A stretch of DNA of 64,000 nucleotides, taken from contig DASVUC010000183.1 in assembly GCA_036387255.1 (NCBI GenBank), positions 18,290 to 82,289 of the forward strand, given 5' to 3'. The translations under genes were made by a program, and so were the position numbers. Numbering within the stretch: position 1 is the first letter of the stretch; every line of letters begins with the position of its first letter. Shown piece after piece: positions 8,405-16,895 of this stretch. Under the pieces are notes generated by a model. The model did not search any database. It saw only the letters and a list, made by a program, of their open reading frames with translations, and had not been told where the DNA came from. This stretch comes from DASVUC01 sp036387255. Its GTDB lineage: Bacteria; Planctomycetota; Phycisphaerae; Tepidisphaerales; Tepidisphaeraceae.

Positions 8405-9301
8405 CTAAGCCGAGTTGTGATCGCCATGGATGTTGCCGTCTTCGCTGGGGATGTGCAGGGCGCCTTCTCGGTCGCGCTGCGGGGGTTCGTCGCGCTGGAG
8501 ATTTTCTGCTTGGCCGGCGGCCATGCGGTCGGCGACGCCCGGGAGGTTCTTGGCGGTGAAGGTGTTCACCTTCGCCATCATGCCCACTCGGGTGTCGCGG
8601 GTGGGTTTGACTGCGGCGGCGAGGATCGCGTCGGCAACTTGCTGCGGATCGATCATCGGCGTCGGCAGATCAGGCTCCTTGTCCATGTAATTCTTGCCGT
8701 GCTTGTCGAAGGGCGTGTCCACCGCGGTGGGTTGGATGAGGGTGATGGAGACGGGGGCTTGATCGATCTTCTCCGTTTCGATGCGCAGCGCATCGGTGAA
8801 TCCCTTCACCGCATGCTTGGATGCAACATACATTCCGATCATCGGCGCGGCGGCTTCCGAGACTTCGCTGCCCACATTGATCAGCGCGCCCCCCTGCGTC
8901 TTGAGGTGGGGAAGTGCGGCGAGCGAGCCGTTGACGACGCCCCAGAAGTTGGTGTCGAACAGGCGGCGGCTGTCTTCCTCGCTGACTTGCTCGAGCCGGC
9001 CAAAGATGGCAACGCCGGCGTTGTTGACCCACGTGTCGATACGCCCGAAACGGTTGATGGTTTCCCGCGCCACGCGCTGCATGTCGTCGCGCTTTGCAAC
9101 GTCGACGGTGACGGCGAGCGCCTGCCCTCCGGACGCGTTGATCTGGCTGACGATGTTGTCGAGGGTTTCGCCGCTGCGGGCGCAGAGAACCACGCTCGCA
9201 CCTTGCTTGGCGGCCGCCTGCGCGGTGCACAGGCCAATCCCGCTCGAGGCGCCGGTGATAACAATCACCTGTTCATTCAGCGGCTTCAATTTAAGGCTCA
9301 T
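8405..9301 (-). CDS. Short-chain dehydrogenase/reductase (SDR)
   Basis: A 298-residue NAD(P)-dependent oxidoreductase. The cofactor motif TGASSGIG is near residue 17, then NNAG (WVNNAGVAIFG), a serine in the NVGSEVSEAA region, and the catalytic pair in YVASKHA (Tyr-x3-Lys). The core is of normal length, with an extra hydrophilic tail of about 40 residues (QAENLQRDEPPQRDREGA). The ATG follows AAAAGGAGTCCAGCG. It lies 56 bases downstream of rpiA on the same strand and may be cotranscribed. The substrate is unknown. Confidence 0.9.
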   Translation of the reverse strand: MSLKLKPLNEQVIVITGASSGIGLCTAQAAAKQGASVVLCARSGETLDNIVSQINASGGQALAVTVDVAKRDDMQRVARETINRFGRIDTWVNNAGVAIFGRLEQVSEEDSRRLFDTNFWGVVNGSLAALPHLKTQGGALINVGSEVSEAAAPMIGMYVASKHAVKGFTDALRIETEKIDQAPVSITLIQPTAVDTPFDKHGKNYMDKEPDLPTPMIDPQQVADAILAAAVKPTRDTRVGMMAKVNTFTAKNLPGVADRMAAGQAENLQRDEPPQRDREGALHIPSEDGNIHGDHNSA

Positions 9302-9357
9302 CGCTGGACTCCTTTTTGTTGAAGCGAGTCTGGCAAAGAGGATGCCGAACGGATGAG

Positions 9358-10032
9358 CTAGCGGGAAACGGTGCGAACTTTCTGATCATCAGCAATGAGC
9401 GCCACGGCAGCCATGCCGAGGAAGAGCCCGCTTTCGACGATCCCGGCGCGGGCAGCGAGTTCCGCATTCACCTTCTGCGGATCTCTGCCGGGGGCGAAGC
9501 GGCAGTCGTAGATCAAGTTGCCATTGTCGGTGATGTAAGGTTTTCCTTTTTCCAGGCGAAGGACAGGGTTGCCGCCGAGATTCTTCAAAAATCGCTCCTG
9601 CGCCTCGTGGGCAAACGGCGCCACTTCCACGGGCAACGGGCTCTTGCTGAAGAGTTGGTCCACGTGTTTGTTGCTGTCGACGATGATGACAAACCGGCGG
9701 GTGTTCTGTGCGACGATCTTCTCGCGCAGGAGCGCGCCTCCAAGTCCCTTAATCGCGTTGAGATCATCAGTGACCTCGTCAGCGCCGTCGACGGTGACGT
9801 CGATCTGCGGATGCTGAGAAAGGGTTGAGAGGGGAATACCGAGATCTCCCGCGAGCTTCTCTGAGCGGAGCGACGTGGGGATTCCGTGCACGTTGGAGAG
9901 CTTCCCCTGGCGCAGCGCCTGTGCCAGAGCCTGGATGAAAAACGCGGCTGTGGAGCCGGTGCCGAGGCCAATGATCATGTTGCTCTGGATGTAGGCGAGA
10001 GCGGCTTCGGCAGCGTGTTGCTTTGGGTCCAT
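9358..10032 (-). CDS. rpiA: Ribose-5-phosphate isomerase A
   Basis: A 224-residue enzyme that interconverts ribose 5-phosphate and ribulose 5-phosphate in the pentose phosphate pathway. It shows the RpiA signatures GLGTGSTAAFFI, DVTVDGADEV, KGLGGALLREKIVA and NLIYDC. The start ATG at 10032 (MDPKQHAAEAAL) follows GGAAGGACGCCGCTC; an in-frame start at 10083 would add a non-conserved leader. Its length matches the family. It is probably cotranscribed with the SDR gene downstream. Confidence 0.95.
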   Translation of the reverse strand: MDPKQHAAEAALAYIQSNMIIGLGTGSTAAFFIQALAQALRQGKLSNVHGIPTSLRSEKLAGDLGIPLSTLSQHPQIDVTVDGADEVTDDLNAIKGLGGALLREKIVAQNTRRFVIIVDSNKHVDQLFSKSPLPVEVAPFAHEAQERFLKNLGGNPVLRLEKGKPYITDNGNLIYDCRFAPGRDPQKVNAELAARAGIVESGLFLGMAAVALIADDQKVRTVSR

Positions 10033-10159
10033 GAGCGGCGTCCTTCCAGGAAGCGGAAAGATAGCTTCGCAACTTGATTGCATCCAGCCGCATGTTTGTC
10101 ATGAACCTTGGGTTATGGCACAATGCCCTGCTCCCGACGCCGGGCGAGGACTATTTGCA

Positions 10160-10891
10160 ATGCTGCTTCAGACCAACAGCTACATCGTTCCCGCGGAAAA
10201 GCGCATCGAGCACCAGCGCCTGATCAAACGTTTTCGGCAGGCGATGGCGAAGCTGGGTTGCGAGTCTTTCGACGTTTACGAGCAGGTGGGGCCGAACTGG
10301 GCGGGGAATGAGACTTCAGGTCGCTTCGTTCAGATCATGCGGTTCCGGGATCACCAGCATCAGCGCCAGGTGCAGGCGGCCGAGCGGAGCGATCCAACGG
10401 CGCAGGCGTTGATTGCGGAATTCTGTGAGGTGATCAACCTCCCTTACCAGCAGCAGCAGGGGCTTTTCGCGGTGGGGTTCTATCGCAGCGTGGTGCCGGT
10501 GGGTCAGAGCGGGCCGCAAGCGCAGGCGCCAGGCGCGGGTGGCACCGAACCTTTTGGCCAGGCTGCAACCGAAGGGGCGGGGGACGAAGTGCCCATCGAT
10601 GGAACGATCGATCAGGCGCAGCCGTTCGAAGAGACATCTCGGGGCGAGAACGCGGAGAACGTGTCATACGGCATGCCCGGCGGCGATAATGGGGCTGCCT
10701 ACGAAGAGGTCGAAGGAAGCGTGACGGAAGGCCACGGTTTTTCGGCCGAAGGCACTGAGGCTTCAGAGCACCAGCAGAACGATCCGCCTGCGCTGGATGA
10801 AATTGATATTGAAGCGCTGGCGGAGGAAGAAATTGGGGGGTTCCAGGAAGTTTCCGAAGACTCGAATGATCGGCGGAAACGCAAGGGTTAA
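10160..10891 (+). CDS. Unrecognised protein with acidic low-complexity tail
   Basis: About 243 residues. Residues 1-110 look like a compact fold (LQTNSYIVPAEKRIEHQRLI, GRFVQIMRFRDHQHQ). Residues 115-243 are an acidic, Gln/Glu/Gly/Pro-rich tail that is probably disordered (EEEIGGFQEVSEDSND). The N-terminal part recalls dimeric alpha-beta-barrel proteins, but no family can be named. The start at 10160 is favoured by GAGGA eight bases upstream. Its stop shares the bases TTAA with the stop of the convergent gene at 10888. Confidence 0.65.
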   Translation: MLLQTNSYIVPAEKRIEHQRLIKRFRQAMAKLGCESFDVYEQVGPNWAGNETSGRFVQIMRFRDHQHQRQVQAAERSDPTAQALIAEFCEVINLPYQQQQGLFAVGFYRSVVPVGQSGPQAQAPGAGGTEPFGQAATEGAGDEVPIDGTIDQAQPFEETSRGENAENVSYGMPGGDNGAAYEEVEGSVTEGHGFSAEGTEASEHQQNDPPALDEIDIEALAEEEIGGFQEVSEDSNDRRKRKG

Positions 10892-11229
10892 GCACTCGCA
10901 GCTTTTTGAAGATCGAGGATGATCTGGTCGTCGAGCTGAACGACGAGACGCTGCGGTTCATTGTGCAGGATCCGATGCCGGCCGAACGCGACGCGCGTGA
11001 CTGAGCCGCGGTTTCCACTGATAGGGCCTTCAAAGTCGAGGTAGGCCGGGCGATGTGAGGGGATGGGTTGTAGCTGCGTTTTCGTTGAAACGGGCCAATC
11101 GCTCGCGCGCCAGCTTTCAAGCCGTGAGCCTGGCGCGATTTCGAACATCAAATCGAAGTGCGGATCGTCAACGCCTTCGTGCCTCAGCACGACGTAACGC
11201 AGCGCGGGTTGGGCAGGTTCCGCTGGCAC
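10888..11229 (-). CDS. LigD 3'-phosphoesterase-like small protein
   Basis: About 113 residues. The opening RYVVLRHEGVDDPHFDLMFE and the SWRASDWP segment match the spacing of the LigD phosphoesterase domain (H...HxDxxxE followed by LxSW), which in bacterial non-homologous end joining trims 3' ends. Several Planctomycetes encode stand-alone copies (family knowledge, recalled). The start is not certain: GTG at 11229 or TTG at 11238, because no ATG is in frame. It abuts the aldo/keto reductase gene and is probably translated from the same message. Confidence 0.6.
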   Translation of the reverse strand: MPAEPAQPALRYVVLRHEGVDDPHFDLMFEIAPGSRLESWRASDWPVSTKTQLQPIPSHRPAYLDFEGPISGNRGSVTRVAFGRHRILHNEPQRLVVQLDDQIILDLQKAASA

Positions 11230-11230
11230 A

Positions 11231-12304
11231 TTAAGCAATCAGCACCGGCGACGGGACGTAGCTGCTGCGCACTTTGCCTTCAGGGTTGGTGCTGCTCTTG
11301 AGATCGCAGGGATGGGCCTCGGGACCAAGATCCCAGTCGCGCGAGTAATCGTCCACGATCTGGTTCAACTCCGCCTGGCTGAGGTTTGGCTTGTCTACCG
11401 CTTCGCAGGCTTCGCTGATTTCTTTTTCATTCAGGAACGTGCCGGTGATGCTCGTGAGCGCGGGCTGCTGGAGGAGCCATTTGCACGCAAGCTGGTGGAC
11501 GTTCATGCCGTGGTCGCTGGCGTAGTGACGAATCAGCTCGAGCTTCTTCAAGCCGTAAATTTTCCAGGCCTGATCGCGGAACTTGCGGTGATCGTCAGCT
11601 GCGAGCGTGGTGTCGATCTTCACAGCGTCCTTGAGAATGGAGCTGTTGTCGTGGACGCGGGCGACGACGCCAGCCTTGGTGGCGTGTGCGGTCTCGCAGA
11701 ACTCGCGGCCGGGGTGCTGCTCAAACATGTTAAAGACAGTTTGGACAGCCTTGGCGTTGTACTTCAGCATCGCCTCGAAGCCCTCTTCGCGCCAGCCGAT
11801 CGCCGGGCCGAGGGAGACGCCCCAGGCCCTGATCTTGCCTTCGTCCTTCACCTTCTCGAGCTCGGCGAAAAGATCATCGCGGTACTGCGGGAGCTTGATG
11901 TTGTGGGCCATGTAAAGATCAATGACGTCGGTGCCGAGACGCTGGAGGGATTTTTCCAAAGCGTTTCGCATGAACTGGGGAGAGAAATCCTGCTTGCGCT
12001 CGCGGTGCGAGCCGGGGGTGCCGGGGTCGGAGTACCAGTCATAGCCAAACTTGCCGCCAATCTCGATCTGATCGCGACTGACGACGCCGGACTGGATGAA
12101 TCGGCCGAGGAGTTCTTCCGCGCGGCCGTTACCGTAGGCATCGCCGTTGTCGAAGAAGGTGATGCCCTGATCGAAGCTGAACTTCATGAGATCCAGGGCG
12201 CGCTGGTCGTCGTAGTGACCCCACCAGTCGACGCCGAAGATCCAGCAGCCGAGCGAGATGGCCGAGACTTCAAGACCAGAATTACCGAACAGACGACGTT
12301 GCAT
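11231..12304 (-). CDS. Aldo/keto reductase
   Basis: A 357-residue NADPH-dependent reductase of the AKR superfamily. It has the N-terminal strand LGCWIFG, the catalytic aspartate and tyrosine in FFDNGDAYGNGRAEELLG, the lysine in IGGKFGYD and the histidine region DLYMAHN. The cofactor segment appears as TSITGTFLNEKEISEAC. The length is slightly above the typical 320. The ATG at 12304 follows GGAGCTCAGGC. The LigD-like gene follows within two bases, suggesting one operon. The substrate is unknown; an oxidative or aldehyde detoxification role would be a guess. Confidence 0.93.
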   Translation of the reverse strand: MQRRLFGNSGLEVSAISLGCWIFGVDWWGHYDDQRALDLMKFSFDQGITFFDNGDAYGNGRAEELLGRFIQSGVVSRDQIEIGGKFGYDWYSDPGTPGSHRERKQDFSPQFMRNALEKSLQRLGTDVIDLYMAHNIKLPQYRDDLFAELEKVKDEGKIRAWGVSLGPAIGWREEGFEAMLKYNAKAVQTVFNMFEQHPGREFCETAHATKAGVVARVHDNSSILKDAVKIDTTLAADDHRKFRDQAWKIYGLKKLELIRHYASDHGMNVHQLACKWLLQQPALTSITGTFLNEKEISEACEAVDKPNLSQAELNQIVDDYSRDWDLGPEAHPCDLKSSTNPEGKVRSSYVPSPVLIA

Positions 12305-12549
12305 GCCTGAGCTCCAAAACAGGGAACGGTGGGAATGATACGGACTGGAACGCGGCTGGCCAATGTCGCGGAGTCGCGCCAGAAAGTCGCCGCGCGGAAC
12401 TGCCCTGCGGAGAGGATGGAAACGTAAGTCTCGGACAGTTCACTTCTAAGCGCACCTCGGCGGGCTGAGCGGGAAGACGGCACCTCGGTTGCAGAGATTT
12501 TCTCCACGGTTTCTTTGTCCGGCGCGATCGCGCCGGCAGGAGGTTTACT

Positions 12550-12822
12550 ATGGCTTCGAGCGAAACGACTACAGACCACGAAGAGATCCGCAAGTGGGTC
12601 GAAGAGCGCGGCGGACACCCCGCGTGCGTGCGCGGCACCGGCGACTCGGAAGACGTCGGCCTGCTCCGCATCGACTACCCCGGTTACAGCGGAGAGGACA
12701 AGCTCCAGGAAATCACCTGGGAAGAGTTCTTCGAGAAGTTCGAAGAGAGCAAGCTGGCGTTCCTGTATCAGGACGAGAAGGACAGCCGCTTCAGCAAGCT
12801 GGTGAAACGGCAGCACAATTAG
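12550..12822 (+). CDS. Small conserved acidic protein, often misnamed glucan branching enzyme
   Basis: A 90-residue protein with the pattern DHEEIRKWVEERGG, GLLRIDYPGYSGE, ITWEEFFEKFEESKLAFLYQ. This matches a widespread small family that databases often label 1,4-alpha-glucan branching enzyme, although 90 residues cannot encode that enzyme (recalled). The ATG follows AGGAGGTTTACT, the strongest ribosome binding site seen in this part of the window. Function unknown; the family is often found near redox or stress genes. Confidence 0.85.
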   Translation: MASSETTTDHEEIRKWVEERGGHPACVRGTGDSEDVGLLRIDYPGYSGEDKLQEITWEEFFEKFEESKLAFLYQDEKDSRFSKLVKRQHN

Positions 12823-12864
12823 GCGAATGCTCATGCACGGAGGCAATAAGCGAATGCATCATTT

Positions 12865-12899
12865 AGCGACACGTCGCGCTGCGGGAGTGGTGTGTCGCT
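12865..12899. terminator. Possible bidirectional terminator hairpin
   Basis: AGCGACAC at 12865-12872 pairs with GTGTCGCT at 12892-12899 across a 19-base loop. It lies between two convergent genes (ending at 12822 and 12956). There is no T tract, so termination is an inference from position. Confidence 0.35.
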
Positions 12900-12955
12900 G
12901 AGGTGCGCGCGGGGGTGGAGAGAATCTGACCCGGCTGGGGGGACCTTTGAACAAA

Positions 12956-13534
12956 CTACTTCGGGTGCGGAATATCCGCGGCCACGGTCGCGAGCTTGCC
13001 AGACTTCACGCGCTCGCGCTCTTCCGCCACCCATGGAATCTTTCCCGCATTTCGGTCCATCCACAGCGGTATCGGCGTTCGCTGCCCCTTCTTGTCCAGC
13101 TCCGTAAACTCCACCACCACGTCTTCGCGCGTGTAGCTGGAAAGGTCGTGCAGCTTGCCCATATGGATGCAATCGGTCGGGCAAGGCTCCGTGCAGAGGG
13201 CGCAAAAGAGGCACTTGCTGTAGTCGATGGCGTAGCGAAGGAGGATGCCGCCCTTGGGGTCAACCTTGCCCGTCTTCTTGTCGATCTTTCGGGCGGCGGT
13301 CTTGTCGATGTAGATGCAGTCGACGGGGCAGGCCTTGGCGCACATGTCACAGGCGATGCACTTGTCGGCTTCAAATTCGTGGATGCCGCGGTAGCGCGGC
13401 GCAAAGGTGAGCCGCTGCTCGGGATATTGCACGGTGACGGTTTTCTGGAAGCAGTACTTCAGCGTGATCTTCATCCCGATCGCGATCGATGAGACATTGT
13501 CGAAGATGTTCTTGAAGTAAGCAGCTGGGGTCAT
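12956..13534 (-). CDS. nuoI: NADH-quinone oxidoreductase subunit I, isolated copy
   Basis: A 192-residue protein with two [4Fe-4S] ferredoxin motifs, CIACDMCAKACP and CLFCALCTEPCP, in the order and spacing of NuoI. This subunit carries clusters N6a and N6b in the peripheral arm of complex I. The N-terminal segment FFxN/ITLKYCF and the YPE motif fit the family. The start is placed at the ATG at 13534; no clear ribosome binding site is present. No other nuo gene is in the window, so complex I genes must lie elsewhere. Confidence 0.92.
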   Translation of the reverse strand: MTPAAYFKNIFDNVSSIAIGMKITLKYCFQKTVTVQYPEQRLTFAPRYRGIHEFEADKCIACDMCAKACPVDCIYIDKTAARKIDKKTGKVDPKGGILLRYAIDYSKCLFCALCTEPCPTDCIHMGKLHDLSSYTREDVVVEFTELDKKGQRTPIPLWMDRNAGKIPWVAEERERVKSGKLATVAADIPHPK

Positions 13535-13615
13535 TTGCAACTAGTTTAGATGGAAGCTTCCGGAGGTAAAGGCCCGCAGTGGACTTTAGCGCGCCCAGAT
13601 GCCGATGGACAACAT

Positions 13616-13837
13616 ATGGCGAACAAAATCGTCTGGTCGTCGCTGCGCTTCACCATCGTCAGTTTGCTGTCATTTCTGGTACTGCTGGCGTTTGTTTTGG
13701 CTTACCAGGGACTGTATCTGGAGCTGACGGGACAGGTTGTGAAGGGGGCCGCCACGTTGGCTTCTTCCCTGTTGACAGCCACCGGAGCGGCGCTGCTGAT
13801 TCGGTATCGGGATGAGCTGATTGATGTGCGGGATTAA
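13616..13837 (+). CDS. Small two-helix membrane protein
   Basis: About 73 residues beginning MANKIVWSSLRF. There are two predicted membrane helices (TIVSLLSFLVLLAFVLAY and a second near AATLASSLLTATGAALLI) and a short charged tail ending IDVRD. The frame is open back to an ATG at 13550, and neither start has a convincing ribosome binding site. It is divergent from nuoI and ends on the same bases as the convergent gene at 13834. No family is recognised. Confidence 0.5.
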   Translation: MANKIVWSSLRFTIVSLLSFLVLLAFVLAYQGLYLELTGQVVKGAATLASSLLTATGAALLIRYRDELIDVRD

Positions 13838-14505
13838 TCGACAGTTCCGGCTAATGCGCGGGTGACCCGGGCGGAGAATTCGCTGGCGCCAAAGCGAGGC
13901 GTGATAACTTGAATCGCTTCCATGCCGCGGGCGGGTTGGATGATGAAGCTGGTCTGGGCGAGATTTTCGCCCCAGCGTTCGTCGCTGGTTTCATCGGTCA
14001 CCAGCACCGCTTCCGCGGCTTCTTCCGCGATGCCGAACAGTCGCAGTCGCACCGACGTCTCGAGGTTCAGCCCGGGGTCAGAGCACAACATTTCCAGGCG
14101 CTGGAAGTCCATCTCCATTCGCAAGGAGCCGAAGCAGGCGCCGGGGGAGGCGTCCAGCTTTTGGACCGGCGAAAGTGCGAATCGTCCGGAAGCTTCACAG
14201 GCAGGCAGATGCTGGAGCGCGCCCAGCAACTCGCCGGGCGCACAGGGCCCATCGAGCCGCGCGATCAACGTTCCACCGGGCTGCTGAAGCGCTTGCGCCA
14301 GTGTAGGAATAACGCTGCGCAGATGATCGCGCCGCAAGCGTCCGGAGAGAGGCCGGCCGCTTTCGTCCTGCTCGGCGATGACAATTTCAAACGCGCCGGT
14401 TTCATCCCCCCACTCGTACGCGATCCCGGAGATCAGGCCGACATCCGGCCAGCCGCCGAACGTCTCGGCGTCCTGCACGGGAAACTGCTGCACGCGCACG
14501 ATCAT
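13834..14505 (-). CDS. Conserved hypothetical protein, last gene of ilvA cluster
   Basis: About 223 residues, soluble, with no membrane helix or signal peptide and no motif that I recognise. It has regular alpha/beta composition (FEIVIAEQDESGRPLSG, GSLRMEMDFQRLEML). The first in-frame ATG is at 14505. It is the fourth gene of a leftward run (ilvA, 117-residue, 138-residue, this one) with gaps of 15, about 80 and 60 bases, so it is probably cotranscribed. A non-overlapping role with threonine metabolism is not implied. Confidence 0.65.
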   Translation of the reverse strand: MIVRVQQFPVQDAETFGGWPDVGLISGIAYEWGDETGAFEIVIAEQDESGRPLSGRLRRDHLRSVIPTLAQALQQPGGTLIARLDGPCAPGELLGALQHLPACEASGRFALSPVQKLDASPGACFGSLRMEMDFQRLEMLCSDPGLNLETSVRLRLFGIAEEAAEAVLVTDETSDERWGENLAQTSFIIQPARGMEAIQVITPRFGASEFSARVTRALAGTVD

Positions 14506-14565
14506 GAACGACAACCGCAAACAACACGATCCACGGCTTGCGCCCGTGCCACGGTTGATCCTGAA

Positions 14566-14982
14566 CTAGTGTCCGCTGCTCACGACTTCAAACGTGCACT
14601 CCGGCAGCAGCATGACGTTGACCAGCTTGTTCACGGCGATCTGACCTTCGCCGAGGTCAATCGAAGCGTCATCCTGCGGAAGCGCGATGTTGAAGTTGGG
14701 GCCGGCATGCACGACGAGATTTTTCTCATCCGCGTACAGCACCCAGCCTTGAATCTGTCTTGGCGGTCCCTGAATGGGAGAGGTAAAATTCCCGCCCGAT
14801 GGGACGGTGTAGACCTTCCGGGCGCGGGCGCGGATGATCCCGTGGATCAGCGTGTTCGTTTCGCCGGTGTACGTGCCGGTCAGGTAAAGCTCGTAGCTGG
14901 TGCCCGAGGGAGCGAAGACGATCTGCCCGTCGGCCACGCGAATGACCCGCCCCTTGGTTGGAAAATCAAGCGTCGTCGGCAT
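14566..14982 (-). CDS. Conserved hypothetical protein
   Basis: 138 residues. The N-terminal half is beta-rich (GRVIRVADGQIVFAPSGTSYELYL) and the C-terminus ends NVMLLPECTFEVVSSGH. The ATG follows GAGGATTCAGA, a good ribosome binding site. No domain can be named. It is the third gene of the ilvA run. Confidence 0.7.
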   Translation of the reverse strand: MPTTLDFPTKGRVIRVADGQIVFAPSGTSYELYLTGTYTGETNTLIHGIIRARARKVYTVPSGGNFTSPIQGPPRQIQGWVLYADEKNLVVHAGPNFNIALPQDDASIDLGEGQIAVNKLVNVMLLPECTFEVVSSGH

Positions 14983-15060
14983 TCTGAATCCTCAAAAGCT
15001 CGCGACACTGTAGTCAGAGCATCTGAAAAGAAAAGCGCCGGAAGCGGTGCGCACAAGCGG

Positions 15061-15414
15061 CTACTTCTGCACCGGCGCCTGAAGCAACTGCTCCAGGAAG
15101 TGTTCGATGCGCCAGAACAGAGAATTCCGTCCCTCCAGGTCGCAGGCATGAATCTTCCGCGGGCCAAACTGAATCGAGATGTCGTTCGGGTCGGCGGTCC
15201 ACGCGCGGCGCAGCCAGGGCTTGGTGACGATCTCGTGGAAATGCTGGAGCATCTCGCCGAGTTCCCGCAGCTGGTCGCGCGTCAGTTGAAGGCGTTGCTC
15301 GCCGCCGGGGCCGCTCGCAATCAGCAAGCCGGCGTGATCGACGCTGACGCGGGTCCAAGCCCCTTCCTGCTGCCGGCGGGTGTATTCCAGGTTGTGCTCG
15401 AGCAGAACATCCAT
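15061..15414 (-). CDS. Conserved hypothetical protein next to ilvA
   Basis: 117 residues with mixed alpha/beta character: LLIASGPGGEQRLQLTRDQLRELGEML, a tryptophan-containing middle (KPWLRRAW) and a C-terminal helix FWRIEHFLEQLL. The ATG follows GAGGAGGCCGCTGAAC. It begins 15 bases after the ilvA stop, which suggests translational coupling to the threonine ammonia-lyase. No family is recognised. Confidence 0.7.
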   Translation of the reverse strand: MDVLLEHNLEYTRRQQEGAWTRVSVDHAGLLIASGPGGEQRLQLTRDQLRELGEMLQHFHEIVTKPWLRRAWTADPNDISIQFGPRKIHACDLEGRNSLFWRIEHFLEQLLQAPVQK

Positions 15415-15429
15415 GTTCAGCGGCCTCCT

Positions 15430-16665
15430 CTAGCGCATTTCGAAGCGAATGTTGGCGGCGTTGAGCGCAGCGGAAATCTCGTTGATGTGCTGGAAGTCGC
15501 GCGTTTCCAGGATACACGCGATGTTCACCATCGCCACGTCCGCGGGACCGAACTGGCGATCGTGATCCACCTCTTTTACGCTCGCGCCGGTCTTGGCCAG
15601 GATCGAGAGCAGATGCGCGAGTGAGCCGGCTTTATCCGGGACTCGCGCGGTGACACGACAGAGCCTACCGTCGGCAGCCAACCCGCGCTCGATGATCTTA
15701 GAGATGAGATTGACGTCGATATTGCCGCCGGAGAGCACGAGGACAACCTTCTTGCCGGCGAGGTCAAACGCCGGGTTCATGGCTGCCGCGAGCGGCACGG
15801 CGCCGGCCCCTTCGACCATGGTCTTTTCAAGCTCCAGCAGCCGAAGCACCGCCTGGGCAATGACGGGTTCGTCGACGAGAAGGATCTCGTCGATCACGTT
15901 CCTGGCGATCTCGTAACAGAGCTTGCCGCATTCCGCGACGGCAAGACCATCGGCGAGGGTGGGACTCGTGGTGACGGCGGTGACGCCGCCCTGGTGCAGC
16001 GAAACCTCCAGCGTGGGCGCGTTCACCGGTTCCACACCGAGGACGCGCACGGAAGGCTTCAACGCCTTGAGTGCCGTCCCGACGCCCGCGATCAGGCCCC
16101 CGCCGCCGATGGGGATGATCGCCACATCGACATCCGGCACGTCTTCCAGGATCTCCAAACCAATCGTTCCCGCGCCGGCGATGATTTCGGGGTCATCGAA
16201 GCCGGAGATGAATTCGAGCCCGCGCTGTTCTGACAGTTCGAGTGCATGGCGGCGGGCGTCGGCGTAGCTCTCGCCGCACTGAATGATCTGTGCGCCAAAC
16301 GACCGGCAGTTCGCCACCTTCACCAGCGGCGCACCGAGCGGCATCACGACGGTGACCGGGATCTTCAGAAGCTGGCCGTGGTACGCGAGGGCGAGCGCGT
16401 GATTGCCTGCGGAGGCGGCGATAACGCCCCGCTTCTTCACGTCATCCGGAAGTTGCAGCAGCTTGTTCCGCGCACCGCGCTCTTTGAAGGAACCGGTGAT
16501 CTGAAGGTGGTCGAGCTTGCAGTAAATTTCGCAGCCGCACAGACGCGACAGCGCCAGAGAATAGGGGCACGGGCTGCGGTAAACGCCGTCGGCGATGCGC
16601 TCCCGCGCGGCGCGGATGCTCTCGACCGAGACCGTGCCATCCAGAACCATCGTGTGCGTTAACAT
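15430..16665 (-). CDS. ilvA: Threonine ammonia-lyase with C-terminal ACT domain
   Basis: A 411-residue PLP enzyme that deaminates L-threonine to 2-oxobutyrate, the first step toward isoleucine. The PLP lysine is residue 61 in ITGSFKERGARNKL, and the glycine-rich phosphate loop is GGGGLIAGVGTALK. A single ACT domain (about residues 330-411, RVPDKAGSLAHLLSILAKTGA) suggests allosteric control by an amino acid. This one-ACT architecture is shared by the short IlvA and TdcB-like forms, so biosynthetic versus catabolic use is not settled. The ATG follows GAGGTTGAG. Confidence 0.93.
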   Translation of the reverse strand: MLTHTMVLDGTVSVESIRAARERIADGVYRSPCPYSLALSRLCGCEIYCKLDHLQITGSFKERGARNKLLQLPDDVKKRGVIAASAGNHALALAYHGQLLKIPVTVVMPLGAPLVKVANCRSFGAQIIQCGESYADARRHALELSEQRGLEFISGFDDPEIIAGAGTIGLEILEDVPDVDVAIIPIGGGGLIAGVGTALKALKPSVRVLGVEPVNAPTLEVSLHQGGVTAVTTSPTLADGLAVAECGKLCYEIARNVIDEILLVDEPVIAQAVLRLLELEKTMVEGAGAVPLAAAMNPAFDLAGKKVVLVLSGGNIDVNLISKIIERGLAADGRLCRVTARVPDKAGSLAHLLSILAKTGASVKEVDHDRQFGPADVAMVNIACILETRDFQHINEISAALNAANIRFEMR

Positions 16666-16786
16666 CTCAACCTCGTCGATACTGCATTGAGCGAAGTTCC
16701 GTAACTTTGCGGCTGGTAGCCGGCCTATTGATGTTATCGGCCAGCGTTAACCTGTGCCGCCTGCGTCGATCATATCATCCGTAACA

Positions 16787-16798
16787 GCAAGCGCTTGC
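16787..16798. promoter_or_regulatory. Perfect 12-base palindrome, possible operator
   Basis: GCAAGCGCTTGC lies in the 230-base gap between the divergent ilvA and kinase genes. The CG-centred symmetric core resembles LacI/GalR-family operators. No such regulator gene is adjacent, so this is a position-based guess. Confidence 0.3.
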
Positions 16799-16895
16799 AC
16801 TGAAATGCCGAAAAAGCGCCACACCGTTCCCCTCACCCTCCCCACCGGCCCAGGTTCGGATTGAAACGCGGTTTTGCCCCTGTCATCATGCCCTC

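Noticed and set aside
8417..9322. A 301-codon plus-strand frame antisense to the SDR gene
   Set aside because: Shadow frame; the SDR on the minus strand shows all family motifs.
11312..12310. A 332-codon plus-strand frame antisense to the aldo/keto reductase
   Set aside because: Val/Asp/Glu-rich shadow translation; the reductase frame has full catalytic motifs.
13909..15624. A 571-codon plus-strand open frame across the ilvA cluster
   Set aside because: It crosses four minus-strand genes that have their own ribosome binding sites, and its translation has no motif.
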